A DNA stretch of 64,000 nt from Tupaia tana (Eukaryota; Chordata; Mammalia; Scandentia; Tupaiidae): the NCBI GenBank assembly GCA_026018925.1, contig JAKSZU010000006.1:192769449-192833448 (forward strand). The letters run 5' to 3'. Of the stretch, positions 41,435 through 52,462 are shown piece by piece. The notes below the pieces were generated by a model. The model saw only the letters and a program-made list of their open reading frames with translations, made no database searches and was not told where the DNA came from. The translations under genes were made by a program, and so were the position numbers. The first letter of the stretch is position 1. The number at the start of each line of letters is the position of its first letter.

Positions 41435-42425
41435 TGATTGATTTTATTTTTTTAAATTTTAGTTTATTTTATACATTCAATCACTATACATAGCTACAGC
41501 TTATAAAGTGATTTTACCCAGCATGAATACACTTCACACCAGTCCAGTTGAAAATCCTACACACATTATCATCAACAGATAATCATTCATTCTGTGTCCC
41601 ATAAATGTCTTTCCTCTCTATTTTTCTCCTTGATTCCTTCCCACAACCTCTCCCCCTTCTCCCACTCTGTCCCCACACTGTCTCAAAATCTGTAACCATT
41701 TTCCATGCTTCTATATGATCTAATCTTTCAGTTTCCACCATAGAGTGTGGACGGTCAGTATGTATTAAATGGAGACATACAATGTCTCTCTTTCATGGCC
41801 TAGCTTGCTTCACTCAGCAGTAAATCCTCCACATTTGTCCACTTTCTATCAAATTCCAGAGTCTTTTTTTTTTTTTTTTTTTTTTTTTTTTGGCTGACTG
41901 TATTCCATAGAGTATATGTACTACACTTTTTCAATTCATTTTTCTGTTAGTGGGCATTTGGGTTGGTTCCATGTCTTAGAAATTGTGAATAATGCCCCAT
42001 TAAACATAGATGTGCAAACACTTTTTTGACTGAGCATTCTATTCTTTGGGTAGATACCTAGGAATGGACTTGCTGGATCATATGGTAGTTCTATCTGTAG
42101 ATCTTTGATGAATCTCCATATTGTTTTCCACAGTGACTGGACTAATTTATGTTCCCACCAACAGTGTAGGAGAATTCCTTTTCATCACAGCCTTGCCAGC
42201 ACTTATCTTTTTTTTTTTTTTTATCTTAGTCATTCTGACTGGAATTATGGGATATTTCATTGTGGTTTTGATTTGCATCTCCCTTATGATGAGGGATGTT
42301 GAACATTTTTTCATATGCTTTTTGGCTACTCTTATGTCTTCCTTAGAGGGTTGTTTGTTTAGCTAATTTCCCCATCTTTTAATTTGGTTGATTATTCACA
42401 GGGAACTCAAGCAGCTTACTCCCTC
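41435..42425 (-). mobile_element. L1 3' end with ORF2 C-terminus
   Basis: Antisense 3' UTR (41435-41860), a T-rich run at about 41863-41891, then ORF2 end sequence: 'gtattccatagagtatatg', 'tgggcatttgggttggttcc', 'gtgaataatgcc', and 'attgtggttttgatttgcatctccct'. Frame broken. A second T run at about 42209-42225. Confidence 0.88.
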
Positions 42426-43035
42426 CCCCAAATAATATTTTTTTCTATCCTTGAAAATCATCTGTGTATTTTAAACTGGGAAAGAATACATTATCATTGT
42501 CCTCATAATTAACTTTTCACTTAGCAAAAGAGTTTTCAGAAATAAACTAAGACCATTCATGCAGGGATAGAATATAACAGACATTTTCAGGTACTTAAGT
42601 ATCAAACCTTTTTTCTCAAACACTCTTTTTCAGGAAACTACCAGAGATTATACTTCAGAAAATAATGAGAAAGAAAACAAAGCAATGTAGGGTTAAAGAA
42701 ATAGGTGTTCTAACTCCAGAAAGGTATATGGAATTCTCAAGATAATGTTGAAAAGAAAGTGCTAGAACAGTTATGGAGCCTGCCTGGCTAACATCTGCTC
42801 CAAATTAGAACAGTCTCCAATGAACTTACAGATAGTTACTCATATAAACTATTGTCTTTTATGTTGGCCAGATTTTGATGTCTTTCCTTAGTTGACTTCA
42901 TTTCCTGCTGGTTGCAAATGCAATTGACTCTCTTCTGTCTTCTGACTGTTGGGTTTATGAGTTAACCCCCAACCTCTGCTGGGTTTCATCTTGCCCTTTT
43001 CAGTAGGCCCCATGGCAGGCACTCCACTCTCAACT
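42426..43035. other. No recognisable feature
   Basis: Unassigned. A short L1 3' UTR-like scrap ('tattattattcatacattaaatggc') lies at about 43060-43090. Confidence 0.4.
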
Positions 43036-43281
43036 TTTTTTTTTTAATTTATATATGTTTTTTATTATTATTCATACATTAAATGGCTATACATCTCAAC
43101 TTTTATTCATGTTGATTCAGTCTAAATAGAAGCCTAGGAAAGTCAAACCCTAAGATTCTCCCTCTCTCCAGTCTCAGAGAACATCTGGATGGTGCAAGAA
43201 TATCCTACAACGTAAACTCTTCCTTTAGATTTAACTAGGACATTAAGAACAGCCACACTATTGCCCCCTATAAGCTTCATT

Positions 43282-43455
43282 TTTTTGAATGTTTATTTCT
43301 TCTATGAGAGAAAGAACAAGAGAGAGAAAGACAGGCACCCCAACAGGGTTCTCATGCCATGATCTACCACAGTCTCAGTCAGCCTGGATCATAAGCACAT
43401 ACCTAGTACATTTCCCATGTGGGTCCAGTTGCCTTACCATGGCACCACCTGGCCT
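43282..43455 (-). mobile_element. tSINE-C
   Basis: Antisense: T-rich tail, 'gagagaaagacaggcaccccaacagggttctcatgcc', 'tctcagtcagcctggatcataag', head end 'ccatggcaccacctggcc'. The body core matches 23842 and 33670. Confidence 0.75.
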
Positions 43456-43683
43456 CAGCTCTGCTTTTTTAAGTTATCTTTTGTTTTCTGCAACTAAGCC
43501 AGAGGGCACTGGAGCTGTCATACATGTCATCTCTCACTTTTCCCATTGTCTCCTCATGTTCTCCCTCTGGGTCCAGAAGATGGGTTTTTAATTTTCTTTC
43601 TATTATTTTATTTCTTACCTCTGCCATTGAATAACTGCAAGCTTGGTTGCTTTTTGTTATGAGTAAAGACATAACTCCATACT

Positions 43684-43868
43684 GGGGCCTGCAGATGGCA
43701 TGGCGGGTGAAGCACTGGACTTTCACATGGCTCACCATGGTTCAAGTCCTAAACCTGGTGGCTTGCTTTCTTACTTTCCTTCCCTCTCTGTGTGTGTCTC
43801 TCTCTGGTCAAATAAAAATAATAATCATAATAATATAAATACATTTAATAAATATTTCTTTAATAAAA
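43684..43868 (+). mobile_element. tSINE-S
   Basis: 'ggggcctgcagatggcatggcggg' head, B box 'ggttcaagtcc', CT-rich centre, 'tggtcaaataaaaataataatc' tail. The TSD is approximately 'acataactccatact' and 'acatacctctatact'. Confidence 0.9.
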
Positions 43869-44359
43869 TACATACCTCTATACTATAGACACCTGTGAGC
43901 TTGATCCTCTAAGCCAAAATAACAAATACTTTAATGGGGGAAACAAAGGAATCTGGACAATCTTCTTTGACTTGCTCTCTCAGCCTTAGTCTTGCTTCTT
44001 GGCTGCTTACTGTATTATTCTATTTCACATATTAGCAGTGAAATCTGACCTCTTTACTTGTTCTCTAGTAACAAGTTCTAATCTCCTTCCTGTTAAATGG
44101 ACACCTCAGAGTGACTTGAACAAAGAAAAGAGAGAAGCACATTAATGTTGTTAACATTACTATGCCCTAATAATGATTTGCATTAAAGTTTCTGTTGTAG
44201 CACACACACATACACTCTGCTTCAGTCTGTGTCATAATATTTTTTTGAGTCTTTAAACCTTTTACCAGCAACTTTGGTAACCTTTTCAAGAAAAAGATAA
44301 GGTTAAGGTAAGGTTATGTGTAAGAAAATTAAAATTATAGGAAGATTAAATATTTTATG
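43869..44359. other. No recognisable feature
   Basis: Unassigned. Confidence 0.4.
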
Positions 44360-44371
44360 TTTTTCATTTCT

Positions 44372-44644
44372 TTCTTTTTTTTTTTTTTTTTTGAGAGGGT
44401 TTTTTGCTATAGGATGTGTGTGCTTGCCAGAAAGATAGAAACAGAGAGACAGAAAGCAAGAAATCACCCCCCAGGGGAGATGGCCATGCTGCAATCCCTT
44501 CTCTTCCATTCTCCTTTCGGGATCTTGGACACATATGCACATACGCCTGGCGTGAGTTTAAGCCACTGGGTCCAGGACTCAAACCACGGTCGACTACATG
44601 GGAGTTCAGCGACATATCCATTACGCCAACTGTTGGTCCCTGTC
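44372..44644 (-). mobile_element. tSINE-L type A
   Basis: Antisense, full-length. TSD tttttcatttct at 44360-44371 and 44645-44656. B-box complement 'ggactcaaaccacgg', head end 'acgccaactgttggtccc'. Confidence 0.94.
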
Positions 44645-44874
44645 TTTTTCATTTCTAAAACTTGATCTGTTAAAAGAGAAATGTATATGATGTCTTGAGT
44701 AAAGCAAATTTAGTGTTAGGATAGGGGGTGCCTTTTTGACTTAACCATATAGGGATAATAAGACCTTTTAGATGTCAATTGTATAAGACACTGTTAACTT
44801 AGCAGACAAAGTTATCTTTTTATGGTGTAAGACTAATGAATGGTATATTGGCTAAGACCTCCAGACTTAATTAT

Positions 44875-44926
44875 ATATAATAATAATAATAATAATGACC
44901 ACTACTATTGGTTACTTATGTGCTGG

Positions 44927-44965
<39 letters not shown>

Positions 44966-45080
44966 TAATAGTTACTTTAGTATTTCTAGGTAAGTAGATA
45001 TTATGATTCCCATTTTTCAAATGAAGAAATTAAGGCCCAAAGAAATTAGTAACTGGAAAGGTTTCCATGGTTAGCATGGG
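44875..45080 (+). mobile_element. MIR fragment with (TAA)n and (TA)n expansions
   Basis: 'cttatgtgctggacattttat' then (TA)n (about 44935-44960), then 'gattcccatttttcaaatgaagaaattaaggcccaaag', the MIR core. Preceded by a short (TAA)n. Confidence 0.7.
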
Positions 45081-45434
45081 CCTGGGCTAAACTTTGCACC
45101 TGATTGTTTTGGACAGACTCCAAAGACATTGCTCTTTCATATACTAGGAAGCCTGCTGTAGTCTCCTGGGAGACTCTCTTTCTTACCTCTGCTGATAAAC
45201 ACAGCATTACTACCATTAGTATACCTACATTTCTGAAAAGACTTCAAAATTATGAAAGTAACTTAGTTAAACACACTTACCATAATTTACTGATATTGAC
45301 AGAAGTGAAGTATCAAGGATTATTACTGAGAAAAATAAATAGAGTAGCTAAAAGGGTTAAATACAAGTCAGGTGGCATAGTGTGGGGTGAAGGTTGCGGG
45401 GAGAGGTTATTCTGAGCAGGAAAAAGATTTTTAA
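45081..45434. other. No recognisable feature
   Basis: Contains a 103-codon ORF (45104-45415) with no family resemblance; not supported as a gene. Confidence 0.4.
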
Positions 45435-45436
45435 AG

Positions 45437-45711
45437 ATCTTCAAGGCTAAGCCAGTGGTGGTGTGGTGGTTGGGGCAGCTGGAAGCCATGGCTGACTACA
45501 TAGTTTGAATCCTGGATCTGCCAGCTTGAAAAACAGGCTGGGTGCATGTTTGTGAGTGGCCAAAATCCCAAATGAGGAAATACAGCAGAAGGAGTTATAA
45601 CTTGACCATCCGCCATGGGCTTGCTTTCTTACTTCCCCGTGGGGGCTCTCTCTTTGTCTCCCTCCGAGTGCACAGACCTCCTAACAAATTAAAGAATAAA
45701 TAAATAAAAAG
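45437..45711 (+). mobile_element. tSINE-L, old variant
   Basis: 'aagccagtggtggtgtggtggttggggcagctgg', B-box-like 'agtttgaatcctgg', body 'gccaaaatcccaaatgagg', 'cgagtgcacagacctcc', (AAAT)n tail. The TSD is approximately 'aagatcttcaaggct' and 'aagaccttcaagact'. Confidence 0.88.
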
Positions 45712-45804
45712 AAGACCTTCAAGACTGATAACCCTTGAATGTTTATTACTATGATGTACAAGTCTCCTCAATTAGGAAGTAAAGGAAGCAGTTAGCATCT
45801 TTAA

Positions 45805-45990
45805 AAAAAAATATTGCCAGAAGGAGGTGCTGCAATCCTTTTTCCTTCATTTCTCTATTCCGTCAGAATTTAGAGCAAGAATGTACATATGCCCTGCTTT
45901 TTTTTTTTTTTCTTTTCCCAAGTTCCTGGGGCTAGGATTCCAATGGTGATCGACCTTGTGGCATACAGCTAAGGGGCTGGCTCATGGCTG
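45805..45990 (-). mobile_element. Degraded tSINE-L
   Basis: Antisense body 'aggaggtgctgcaatcctttttcc', 'gtcagaatttagagcaag', a T insertion, then 'ggattccaatggtgatcgacc' and 'aaggggctggctc'. Confidence 0.65.
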
Positions 45991-46254
45991 TGCCTTGATT
46001 GCTTCCTTGACAATAACTAGAATGTGGCTACTTCCTCTTTATTTTCTCCTTGTAGTATCTATATATTTAAGTCTGTTACAGATAGAATGACTTTTACTAA
46101 GGGTTTAGGAGTCATAGAGAATAATCTCATTAATTAACATTTTAAAAAGAAAAAGAAAAGATTGCCATTTTTACATCTTTATGTCTATACCACACTGTAA
46201 TTCTCAGCTCCCAGTATAGATAATAGTCTAGATCAACATTTTTTTGACTCTTTT

Positions 46255-46500
46255 TTTCTACTTTTTTTTTTTTTCTTGAGAGGTTTTTGCTATAAGGCAC
46301 GTGCGCTCACCAGAAAGACAGAGACAGAAAGTGAGAAATCACCCCGCTGGAGGGATGACCATGCCACAATCCCTTCTCAGGATCTTGGGCACGCATGCAC
46401 ACGTGCCCGGCATAATTTAAGCCACCAGGTCCAGGACTCGAATTGTGGTTGACTATATGGGAGTCCAGAGATGTTAGCCATTACACTGTGTGCTGGTCCC
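46255..46500 (-). mobile_element. tSINE-L type A
   Basis: Antisense: 'gctataaggcacgtgcgctcacc', B-box complement 'ggactcgaattg', head end 'gtgctggtccc'. The 'ctccattctcctct' segment is deleted ('cttctcaggatcttggg'). 'tgactctt' occurs on both flanks. Confidence 0.9.
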
Positions 46501-47040
46501 TTCCCCTGACTCTTCTAAATTCAGTTCTCTACAGCCAATATCAAATATCTAAAACCCCCAACTGCTTTAGCTGGAAAAAACATATCAAATCCAGCATTCT
46601 CCATACTCTTTTGATAATACATCACTATTAGAAAAAAGGTTTAGCATATACTCCCAATGCATAAAAATTATTTATAAATTATATATGTCTGCTGCTATCC
46701 ATCCATATTTTAAATATGAATAAACTTTACTTCTTTCTTTATGACAGATAACAGAGATTCTAATATATCCTTCTCATGTCTTAATAGATTGCTTTGCATA
46801 CCTATAGGGATGTGATTTTCACATTTTGCATACTACTGATTCATCATTGCTTCATCAACAGAAAGGACCAGGAAAGACTTTAGATTACCTTTCCTTTAAC
46901 AATAAGGCAAAAAACCTCCTCACAGAAAAAATACATACCTTTCATTTAGCAAAATAATGTTAGGGACAAATGGAACATACTTGACAGAAAAGATATTTTT
47001 CTTTTGATATTTAGTAGGTGAATGCTATTATGAGAAAAAA
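46501..47040. other. No recognisable feature
   Basis: Unassigned, followed by (TA)n and a T run at 47041-47082. Confidence 0.4.
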
Positions 47041-47042
47041 AA

Positions 47043-47075
<33 letters not shown>

Positions 47076-47095
47076 TTTTTTTCTTTAAACTATAT

Positions 47096-47165
47096 GGGTC
47101 AGCCAGTGGCATATTGGATAAAGGGACTGAGTCCCACATGGCTGACTGCGTGGTTCAAGTCCTAA
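47096..47165 (+). mobile_element. tSINE-S head fragment
   Basis: 'gggtcagccagtggcatattggataaagggactgagtccc' and B-box 'ggttcaagtcct' are present, but there is no CT-rich body. Confidence 0.7.
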
Positions 47166-47184
47166 ATTTATATTTTCTTTTAAG

Positions 47185-47640
47185 AATTAAAAAATTTTAA
47201 TTTTTGCATTTCAGCCTATGATCTATCTCAAATTAACTTCTGTGTATGTCTGGAATTAGGAGTTGGAATTATTGTTTTTCAGATGGATTTCTAGTTTTTC
47301 TACTTGTTGAAAAGACTTCTATTTTCATATTGAATTGTTTTAGAGCCTTTGTTGAAAACCCAAACACTCAGGAAGTGTACATCTATTTCTAGGCTTTCTT
47401 TTTTGTTCTATTGGTCTGTGTACCAGACTCACACTGAGTCATTGCTATCATTTTATAAAATTTGTTAAAATCAAATACTATAAGCCCTACAATTTGGTCC
47501 TTCTTTTTCACAACTGTATTGGATGTTCTGGATTCTTTGTACTTCCATATACTTTTGAAAATTAGTTTGTCAGTTTTGACAAAAATGCCTGCTCAAGTTC
47601 TAACTGGGACTGATGCTATCCTTGATGTGTAAGTGGTGAA
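47185..47640 (-). mobile_element. L1 ORF2 fragment
   Basis: Antisense mid-ORF2: 'cagatggatttctagtttttc', 'ttctattggtctgtgtaccag', 'actataagccctac', 'ttgacaaaaatgcctgctc'. Non-coding. Confidence 0.8.
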
Positions 47641-49137
47641 TAAGGAGTGCCCTCGTTTTCCCAACAGGAATAACAACTTAATCACTAAATATTACAGGAA
47701 TTTGTTAAATTAAATGTCAATGCAAATTCGATACATTCTGTAGATTGTCATCCTTTATTTTTGTAGCGGATATCACTGACACTGGCCCAGGCTGAAAATG
47801 TCAGTATAATTTTTAAGTAATATTTTATCGCTGCACTTTGCCAAAAATTTCGTGGTTTCCGTCAAAACAAATATGAATAAAAACAGGACACAGTAAATAA
47901 ATAATAAATGAGCTAGATACAAGTGTTTATATATACAAACAAGAAAACCCTTGTTTTTGGTCAGTTTAATGAACACCATGTGTTTATGGTTATTGACACT
48001 GTCCCATAAGTGAGTTCGCTTGTAGTAGGGCAACTTTAACTGGGGCACGTAAGACCAGAGCCATAGCAGTTTTGGGTTCCAGGACACTCTCCTGTCGAGT
48101 CAACATTATTGAATCACAACAAATATTTTATACTTATAAGGGCTGTAAAGATAACCTCCTTGAATAATTCCATCAGCAACCCTTTGAAACCCTTCATCAG
48201 ACACTCAGAAGAACTTGACCTGTCCCATAAGCTTCCTCAGTAGCTCATAGTTATCTTGTTGTTTTCCAGTAATTGGTCTGTTTCAATGAACACTAGTGTT
48301 TTTAAATAAAGCATAGTTTAAAAACTTGATCCAGATATATAATCTATCTTATAACATGCATTTCACAATTATTACCGAAGTTATTAAAAGGCATCAAAAT
48401 TCTGAGACTTGCTTAAAGATCTTTCATTACAGGAGAAGTCTTTTAATTAAGTCACTAGATATTTTGTTTTGCTTTTTATTTGTTTATTTTTTTGGCTAAA
48501 CGTAATTCACAGAGGATTTTGTAAATGAAATGCACATGGAGCATGATCTAAGAGACCAAAGATTAAATAAACAGAATGTACAATTTTCTGACTAAAAAAT
48601 GCTGCCTGTGGCAGTTGTTGGTATAATCCATAGTCACTTTACACTGGAATTGAGTGCATATTCACTATTCTACCAAAACCATATTTAATAAGTGGCCAGT
48701 CAGTTTTATACATTATATTAAACCCTAAGGGGTAGCATTCTAATACAATACTATCCATGCCTTGGATAATTTCACTGCCTCACAAGAAAGGAATATTAAC
48801 AACAACTAACTCTAATAGTAATGTGACAGAGTTATATACAGAGTGCTCAGAGAGCCCATATGGAAAATAATGAGTGGTGCTGGAGAAGGTATGTATATTT
48901 GCAGGGAAGACAAAGGAATATTTGAAGGAAGTCTTAAAGAAATGAGTAGGAGTGGCTAGCAAGTCAAAAACAGGAGAAAATATGCACCCTAAGTATAGAG
49001 TAGATTTTAGGCTATATAATACTTAACTATACCACTGACTTGACTAATGTTTTGTTAAAATACTTTTTAAAAATACATATATATATAATAATTTGTATCT
49101 TTTACAATTGTGTTGTGCATATGTTTATTTTTATTAT
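47641..49137. other. No recognised repeat; unexplained block at 47780-48100
   Basis: About 1.5 kb with no nameable repeat. The block 47780-48100 is less AT-rich than its flanks and holds a 104-codon antisense ORF (47773-48087). An AATAAA lies on the minus strand just beyond it. The protein is not recognised, and the hydrophobic C-terminal half looks like translated non-coding sequence. Confidence 0.3.
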
Positions 49138-49153
49138 TTCTTCTGTTACAATT

Positions 49154-49407
49154 TTTTTTTTCTGGACAGGTTTTTGCTATAGGGCGCATGCGCTTGCCAG
49201 AAAGATGGAGAGACAGAGAGACAGAAAGCAAGAAATCACCCCCCCCCCCAGGGGGATGGCCATACTGCAGTCCCTTCTCCTCCATTCTCCTCTCTGGATC
49301 TTGGGCACGCACACATGGAAGTTTAAACCACCGGGTCCAAGACTCGAACCGTGGTCGACTACGTGGGAGTCCAGCGACAGAGCCATTATGCCAACTGCTG
49401 GTCCCCC
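49154..49407 (-). mobile_element. tSINE-L type A with C11 tract
   Basis: Antisense. C run at 49239-49249 in place of six Cs. The TSD is 'cttctgttacaatttt' and 'cttctgatacaatttt'. B-box complement 'gactcgaaccgtgg'. Confidence 0.93.
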
Positions 49408-49464
49408 TTCTGATACAATTTTGATTAGGAAAATAAAAATTCTCTCATTAAAAATGGAGGTACT

Positions 49465-49725
49465 GGGACCAGCATATAGTATAATGGTTACATTGCTGGA
49501 CTCCCACATAGTTGACTGCAGTTCAAGTCCAAGACCCTGCAGTTTAAAACTCACACTGGGCATATGTGCATTCATGCCGAAAATCTCAAGAGGAGAATAA
49601 AGGAGCGTGATTGCAGCATGGCCATCCCCCAAGGAGAGGGTGATTTCTCACTTTCTGTCTATCTCTATCTCTTCAGCAAGTGTACGTGCCCTATAGCAAA
49701 AACCTTCTCTAAAAAAAAAGAAAAA
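49465..49725 (+). mobile_element. tSINE-L, older
   Basis: 'gggaccagcatatagtataatgg', B box 'gttcaagtcc', 'tttaaaactcacactggg'. TSD aaaatggaggtact at 49451-49464 and 49727-49740. Confidence 0.92.
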
Positions 49726-49740
49726 GAAAATGGAGGTACT

Positions 49741-50069
49741 GAAATAGCTTAGTTCACTGGCAATCCAAATTGTGAAATGTTTTTCCTACCTACCAAACAG
49801 TAGCAGGATCTTGAAAAAGTTGCTACCCAGAAACTGTACACCTTGATAAGAATCAGTTGTAATGATGTGCCATTCTCAGAGAACGCTACTTCATATGACA
49901 ATCTGGACAGCTGAATGTTGTTAGCAATTCCATTCTGTCTATTGGATTACATAATTGCCTTTAATAGAAGCTTCAAGAGTTATTTTGCTTGGAGCTTTAT
50001 AAAAATAATTTGCAAATATGTGGAGAATAACTAAACACACACTAAGACTTGAAAGAAAATATGTCTACA
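49741..50069. other. No recognisable feature
   Basis: Unassigned. Confidence 0.4.
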
Positions 50070-50457
50070 TGTTATGGTTTCCACACTGTTTTGTCCTCCA
50101 AAGTTTCATGTTTTAGAATTTGCTGTTAGGAAATAGTGAGACCTAGTGGGCAGGGATTAGATTATGGTGATTGCATTATGAGGTAGCAGTCTCTTGAATA
50201 AATGAATGTGTCTCTCAAGACTCAGTAAATTCTAGCTCTTGTGAGAGTGGGTTAGTTCTCACAAGAACAAGTTGTTATAAAAGATAGAGCTGTACTTTCT
50301 GCATCCGCTGCTTTTGTTGGCTATACTGTAGGTCAGCTTAATGTCAGCCTTATGCCTTTGGACTTTCCAGCTGCCAAACTGTCAATAAACTTCTATTCCT
50401 TTATAAATCACCCAGTCTCAGGTATTTCTATTAGCAACACAATAGCAGATGAAGACA
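50070..50457 (+). mobile_element. ERVL-MaLR solo LTR (MST/THE1-like)
   Basis: TGTTATGGTTTCCACACTGTTTTGTCC start, 'gagagtgggttagttctcac', 'caataaacttctattcctttataaatcacccagtctcagg', end 'gcagatgaagaca'. 388 bp, close to full length; CAATAAAC is its polyadenylation signal. No internal region adjoins. Confidence 0.88.
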
Positions 50458-50621
50458 ATTACTGTTCAATTACATTAAGAATAACTATAAATACATTCTG
50501 TTCTAAACAGAGCAGTCTCCAGGAGCCTCCATTCTAGTTTTTGTTTGTTTGTTTGTTTTTGGTGAAACCCTTGGCATATGTTACTAATGAAAATCTCCAA
50601 GAATATTATTCCAGTACAACT
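50458..50621. other. No recognisable feature
   Basis: Short unassigned stretch containing (GTTT)n at about 50541. Confidence 0.4.
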
Positions 50622-50698
50622 GGATCATTGGGAAAGTTATGACACATTTTTGCATTAAAAAAATAGAAAAATACATCATGACTTTCTGATGACTTAAT
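50622..50698. mobile_element. MITE-2 (short palindromic element)
   Basis: Left arm 'atcattgggaaagttatgac' 'acatttttgcatt', right arm 'aatagaaaaatacatcatgac' 'tttctgatgactta'. The arms are imperfect inverted repeats forming an element of about 77 bp. Confidence 0.7.
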
Positions 50699-50881
50699 AT
50701 TTGGGCTTTTTCCTGTTTAATCATTTAATTCTCTTTTCTATCTTTGAGTCTGGGTCAATCCTCATCTGAATTGAAATAGCCACTTACCTTGTATTAAGAA
50801 TTTTTTTAAGAGATTTATGCTATAGGGCATGTGCACTCACTGGAGAGAAAGACACAGAGAGATAAAGAGTGAGAAGTTACT

Positions 50882-50896
50882 CCCCCCCCCCCCCCC
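50882..50896. repeat. C15 homopolymer
   Basis: Expanded C tract at the SINE's palindrome, analogous to the runs at 32281 and 49239. Confidence 0.9.
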
Positions 50897-51073
50897 ACCA
50901 CCAGGGGGGATAGCCACGCTATAATCCCTTCTCCATTCTCCTCTCAGGATTTTGGGCATGCACATACACACACCCAGTGTGAGTTTTAAGCTGCCCAGTC
51001 CAGGACTCGAACTGTGGTCGACTGCCTGGAAGTCCAGCAATGTAACCATTATGCCATCTGCTGTTCTCTTCTT

Positions 51074-51334
51074 TTTTTTTTTTTTTTTTTTTGAGAGGTT
51101 TTCACTATAGGGCGCTTGCGCTCGCGCAGCCAGACAGAGGGAGTCATAGCGAGAAATCACCCCCCAGGGGGATGGTCACGCCGCAATCCCTTCTCCTCCA
51201 TTCTCCTCTCGGGATCTTGGGCACGCACGCACACGCGCCCGGCGTGAGTTTTAAGCCACCGGGTCCGGGACACGAACCGCGGTCTACTACGTGGGAGTCC
51301 AGCGACATAGCCATTACGCTAACTGCTGGTTCCC
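51074..51334 (-). mobile_element. tSINE-L type C-like, nested
   Basis: Antisense, CpG-rich: 'cactatagggcgcttgcgctcgcg'. B-box complement 'gggacacgaaccgcgg' means GTTCGTGTC, again not A at the conserved position, plus 'gagttttaagcc'. The flanking duplication is 'ctgctgttctcttctt' and 'ctgctggtctcttctt'. Confidence 0.92.
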
Positions 51335-51526
51335 TGCTGGTCTCTTCTTGTATCGAGATTCTAAATACAACTGCCCAGTATTGTCAATATCCCTATCAGG
51401 AACTGTTCTTCATTCAGACTTTAAAATAAAGTTATCATCACTTGTTCTATGCAATATTTGAAATATGAACAAAGACCAAATTAAGATAATCTCTTTTCTC
51501 TATAACATTAACGGTAACAGCTTTTT

Positions 51527-51610
51527 ATTATTATTTAATTTTTTTATTATTTATTATTATTTATTATTATTTTTATTATTTTATTATTTATTATTTATTT
51601 TTATTATTCA
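51527..51610. repeat. (TTA)n-rich microsatellite
   Basis: About 84 bp of imperfect TTATTATT/TTATTTA repeats, no attached SINE. Confidence 0.9.
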
Positions 51611-51954
51611 AGAATTTCTTTCAACCTTATAGCTTCTGTCTCTTTCTCCTTTGATTCAGCAACACCATAGCTGAAATTTTCTCAGACACTTTGGGATCCC
51701 TACTATCTTATTCTTTTCAGTACAAAGGCAACCCTTACCAGGGAGAGGATAATGATATGAAGTGGGTGCTTAATAGACACACACTGAGGCCGTAGTGGGG
51801 TGGAGTTTTCAAGGGAGGGATAAGGGTGTCACAGTTCCTTCCTTGTTATTTATCTTCCCTGATGGAATCTCATGATTGGATTGTCCATGTCATCTTGGGA
51901 GAAGCCTCTGTGACAGAGGATCAGAGACTCCTGAAAAGATTTTGAAATAGGTTG
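51611..51954. other. No recognisable feature
   Basis: Unassigned. Confidence 0.4.
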
Positions 51955-52165
51955 TGCCCAGCCATGGTAGTGTCCACTGATTGATGCTACTACTTGGCAG
52001 GCATAAGCCACACAAGAGACCTAGTTTGATTTCTGGCCCACCCTAAAAGCCGGGGACAAGTGGCACAGACTTATGGTCCAAGCTATTTGGGAAGCTGAGG
52101 AAGGAGGATCATGACACAGTGAGATACTGTTAAAGAAAAACAGAAACAAACAAAACAAAACAAAA
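51955..52165 (+). mobile_element. Composite SINE: tRNA-like head plus 7SL/Alu-like body
   Basis: The 3' part from 52049 reads 'gccggggacaagtggcac', then 'ggtccaagctatttgggaag', 'gctgaggaaggaggatc' and 'gacacagtgagatactgt', then (AAAAC)n. Ungapped against the Alu/7SL segment GTGGCACACGCC...GGAGGATC, about 41 of 51 positions match by hand count. The usual middle section before GACAGAG is missing. The 5' part has a B-box-like 'agtttgatttctgg' but no clear A box. It differs from every other SINE here. Confidence 0.6.
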
Positions 52166-52180
52166 CAAAACAAAAAAACA

Positions 52181-52462
52181 GGGACCAGCAGTTGGAGTAA
52201 TGGCTAAGTCATTGGTCTTCCATGTAGCCCACCACGGTTTGAATCTGGACCTGGTAGCTTAAACTCATGCTGGGAGCTTGTGCAAGCATGCCCAAGATCC
52301 TGAGAGGAGAATGAAGGAGAAGGGATTGTGGCGTGGCCATCCTCCTCCCTCCCCCCCGGGGTGTGATTTCTCACTTTCTGTATCTCTGTCTCTCTCTCTC
52401 TGTCTTTCTGGTGAGTGCACACGCCCTATAGCAAAAACCTCTCCAAACAAACAAACAAAAAA
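52181..52462 (+). mobile_element. tSINE-L type A
   Basis: 'gggaccagcagttggagtaatgg', B-box-like 'ggtttgaatctgg', palindrome enlarged to 'ctccctcccccccggggtg', (CAAA)n tail. Inserted into the (AAAAC)n tail of the composite SINE. Confidence 0.92.

Larger units (their letters stand above)
50805..51350 (-). mobile_element. tSINE-L interrupted near its 5' end by another tSINE-L
   Basis: Antisense: 'gagatttatgctatagggcatgtgc', C15 tract at 50882-50896, B-box complement 'ggactcgaactgtggtcgac', then 'atgccatctgctgttctctt'. The type C copy at 51074-51334 lies within it; 'ctgctggtctcttctt' repeats after. Confidence 0.9.

Noticed and set aside
45104..45415. 103-codon sense ORF
   Set aside because: No family resemblance, codon pattern or neighbouring gene structure supports it.
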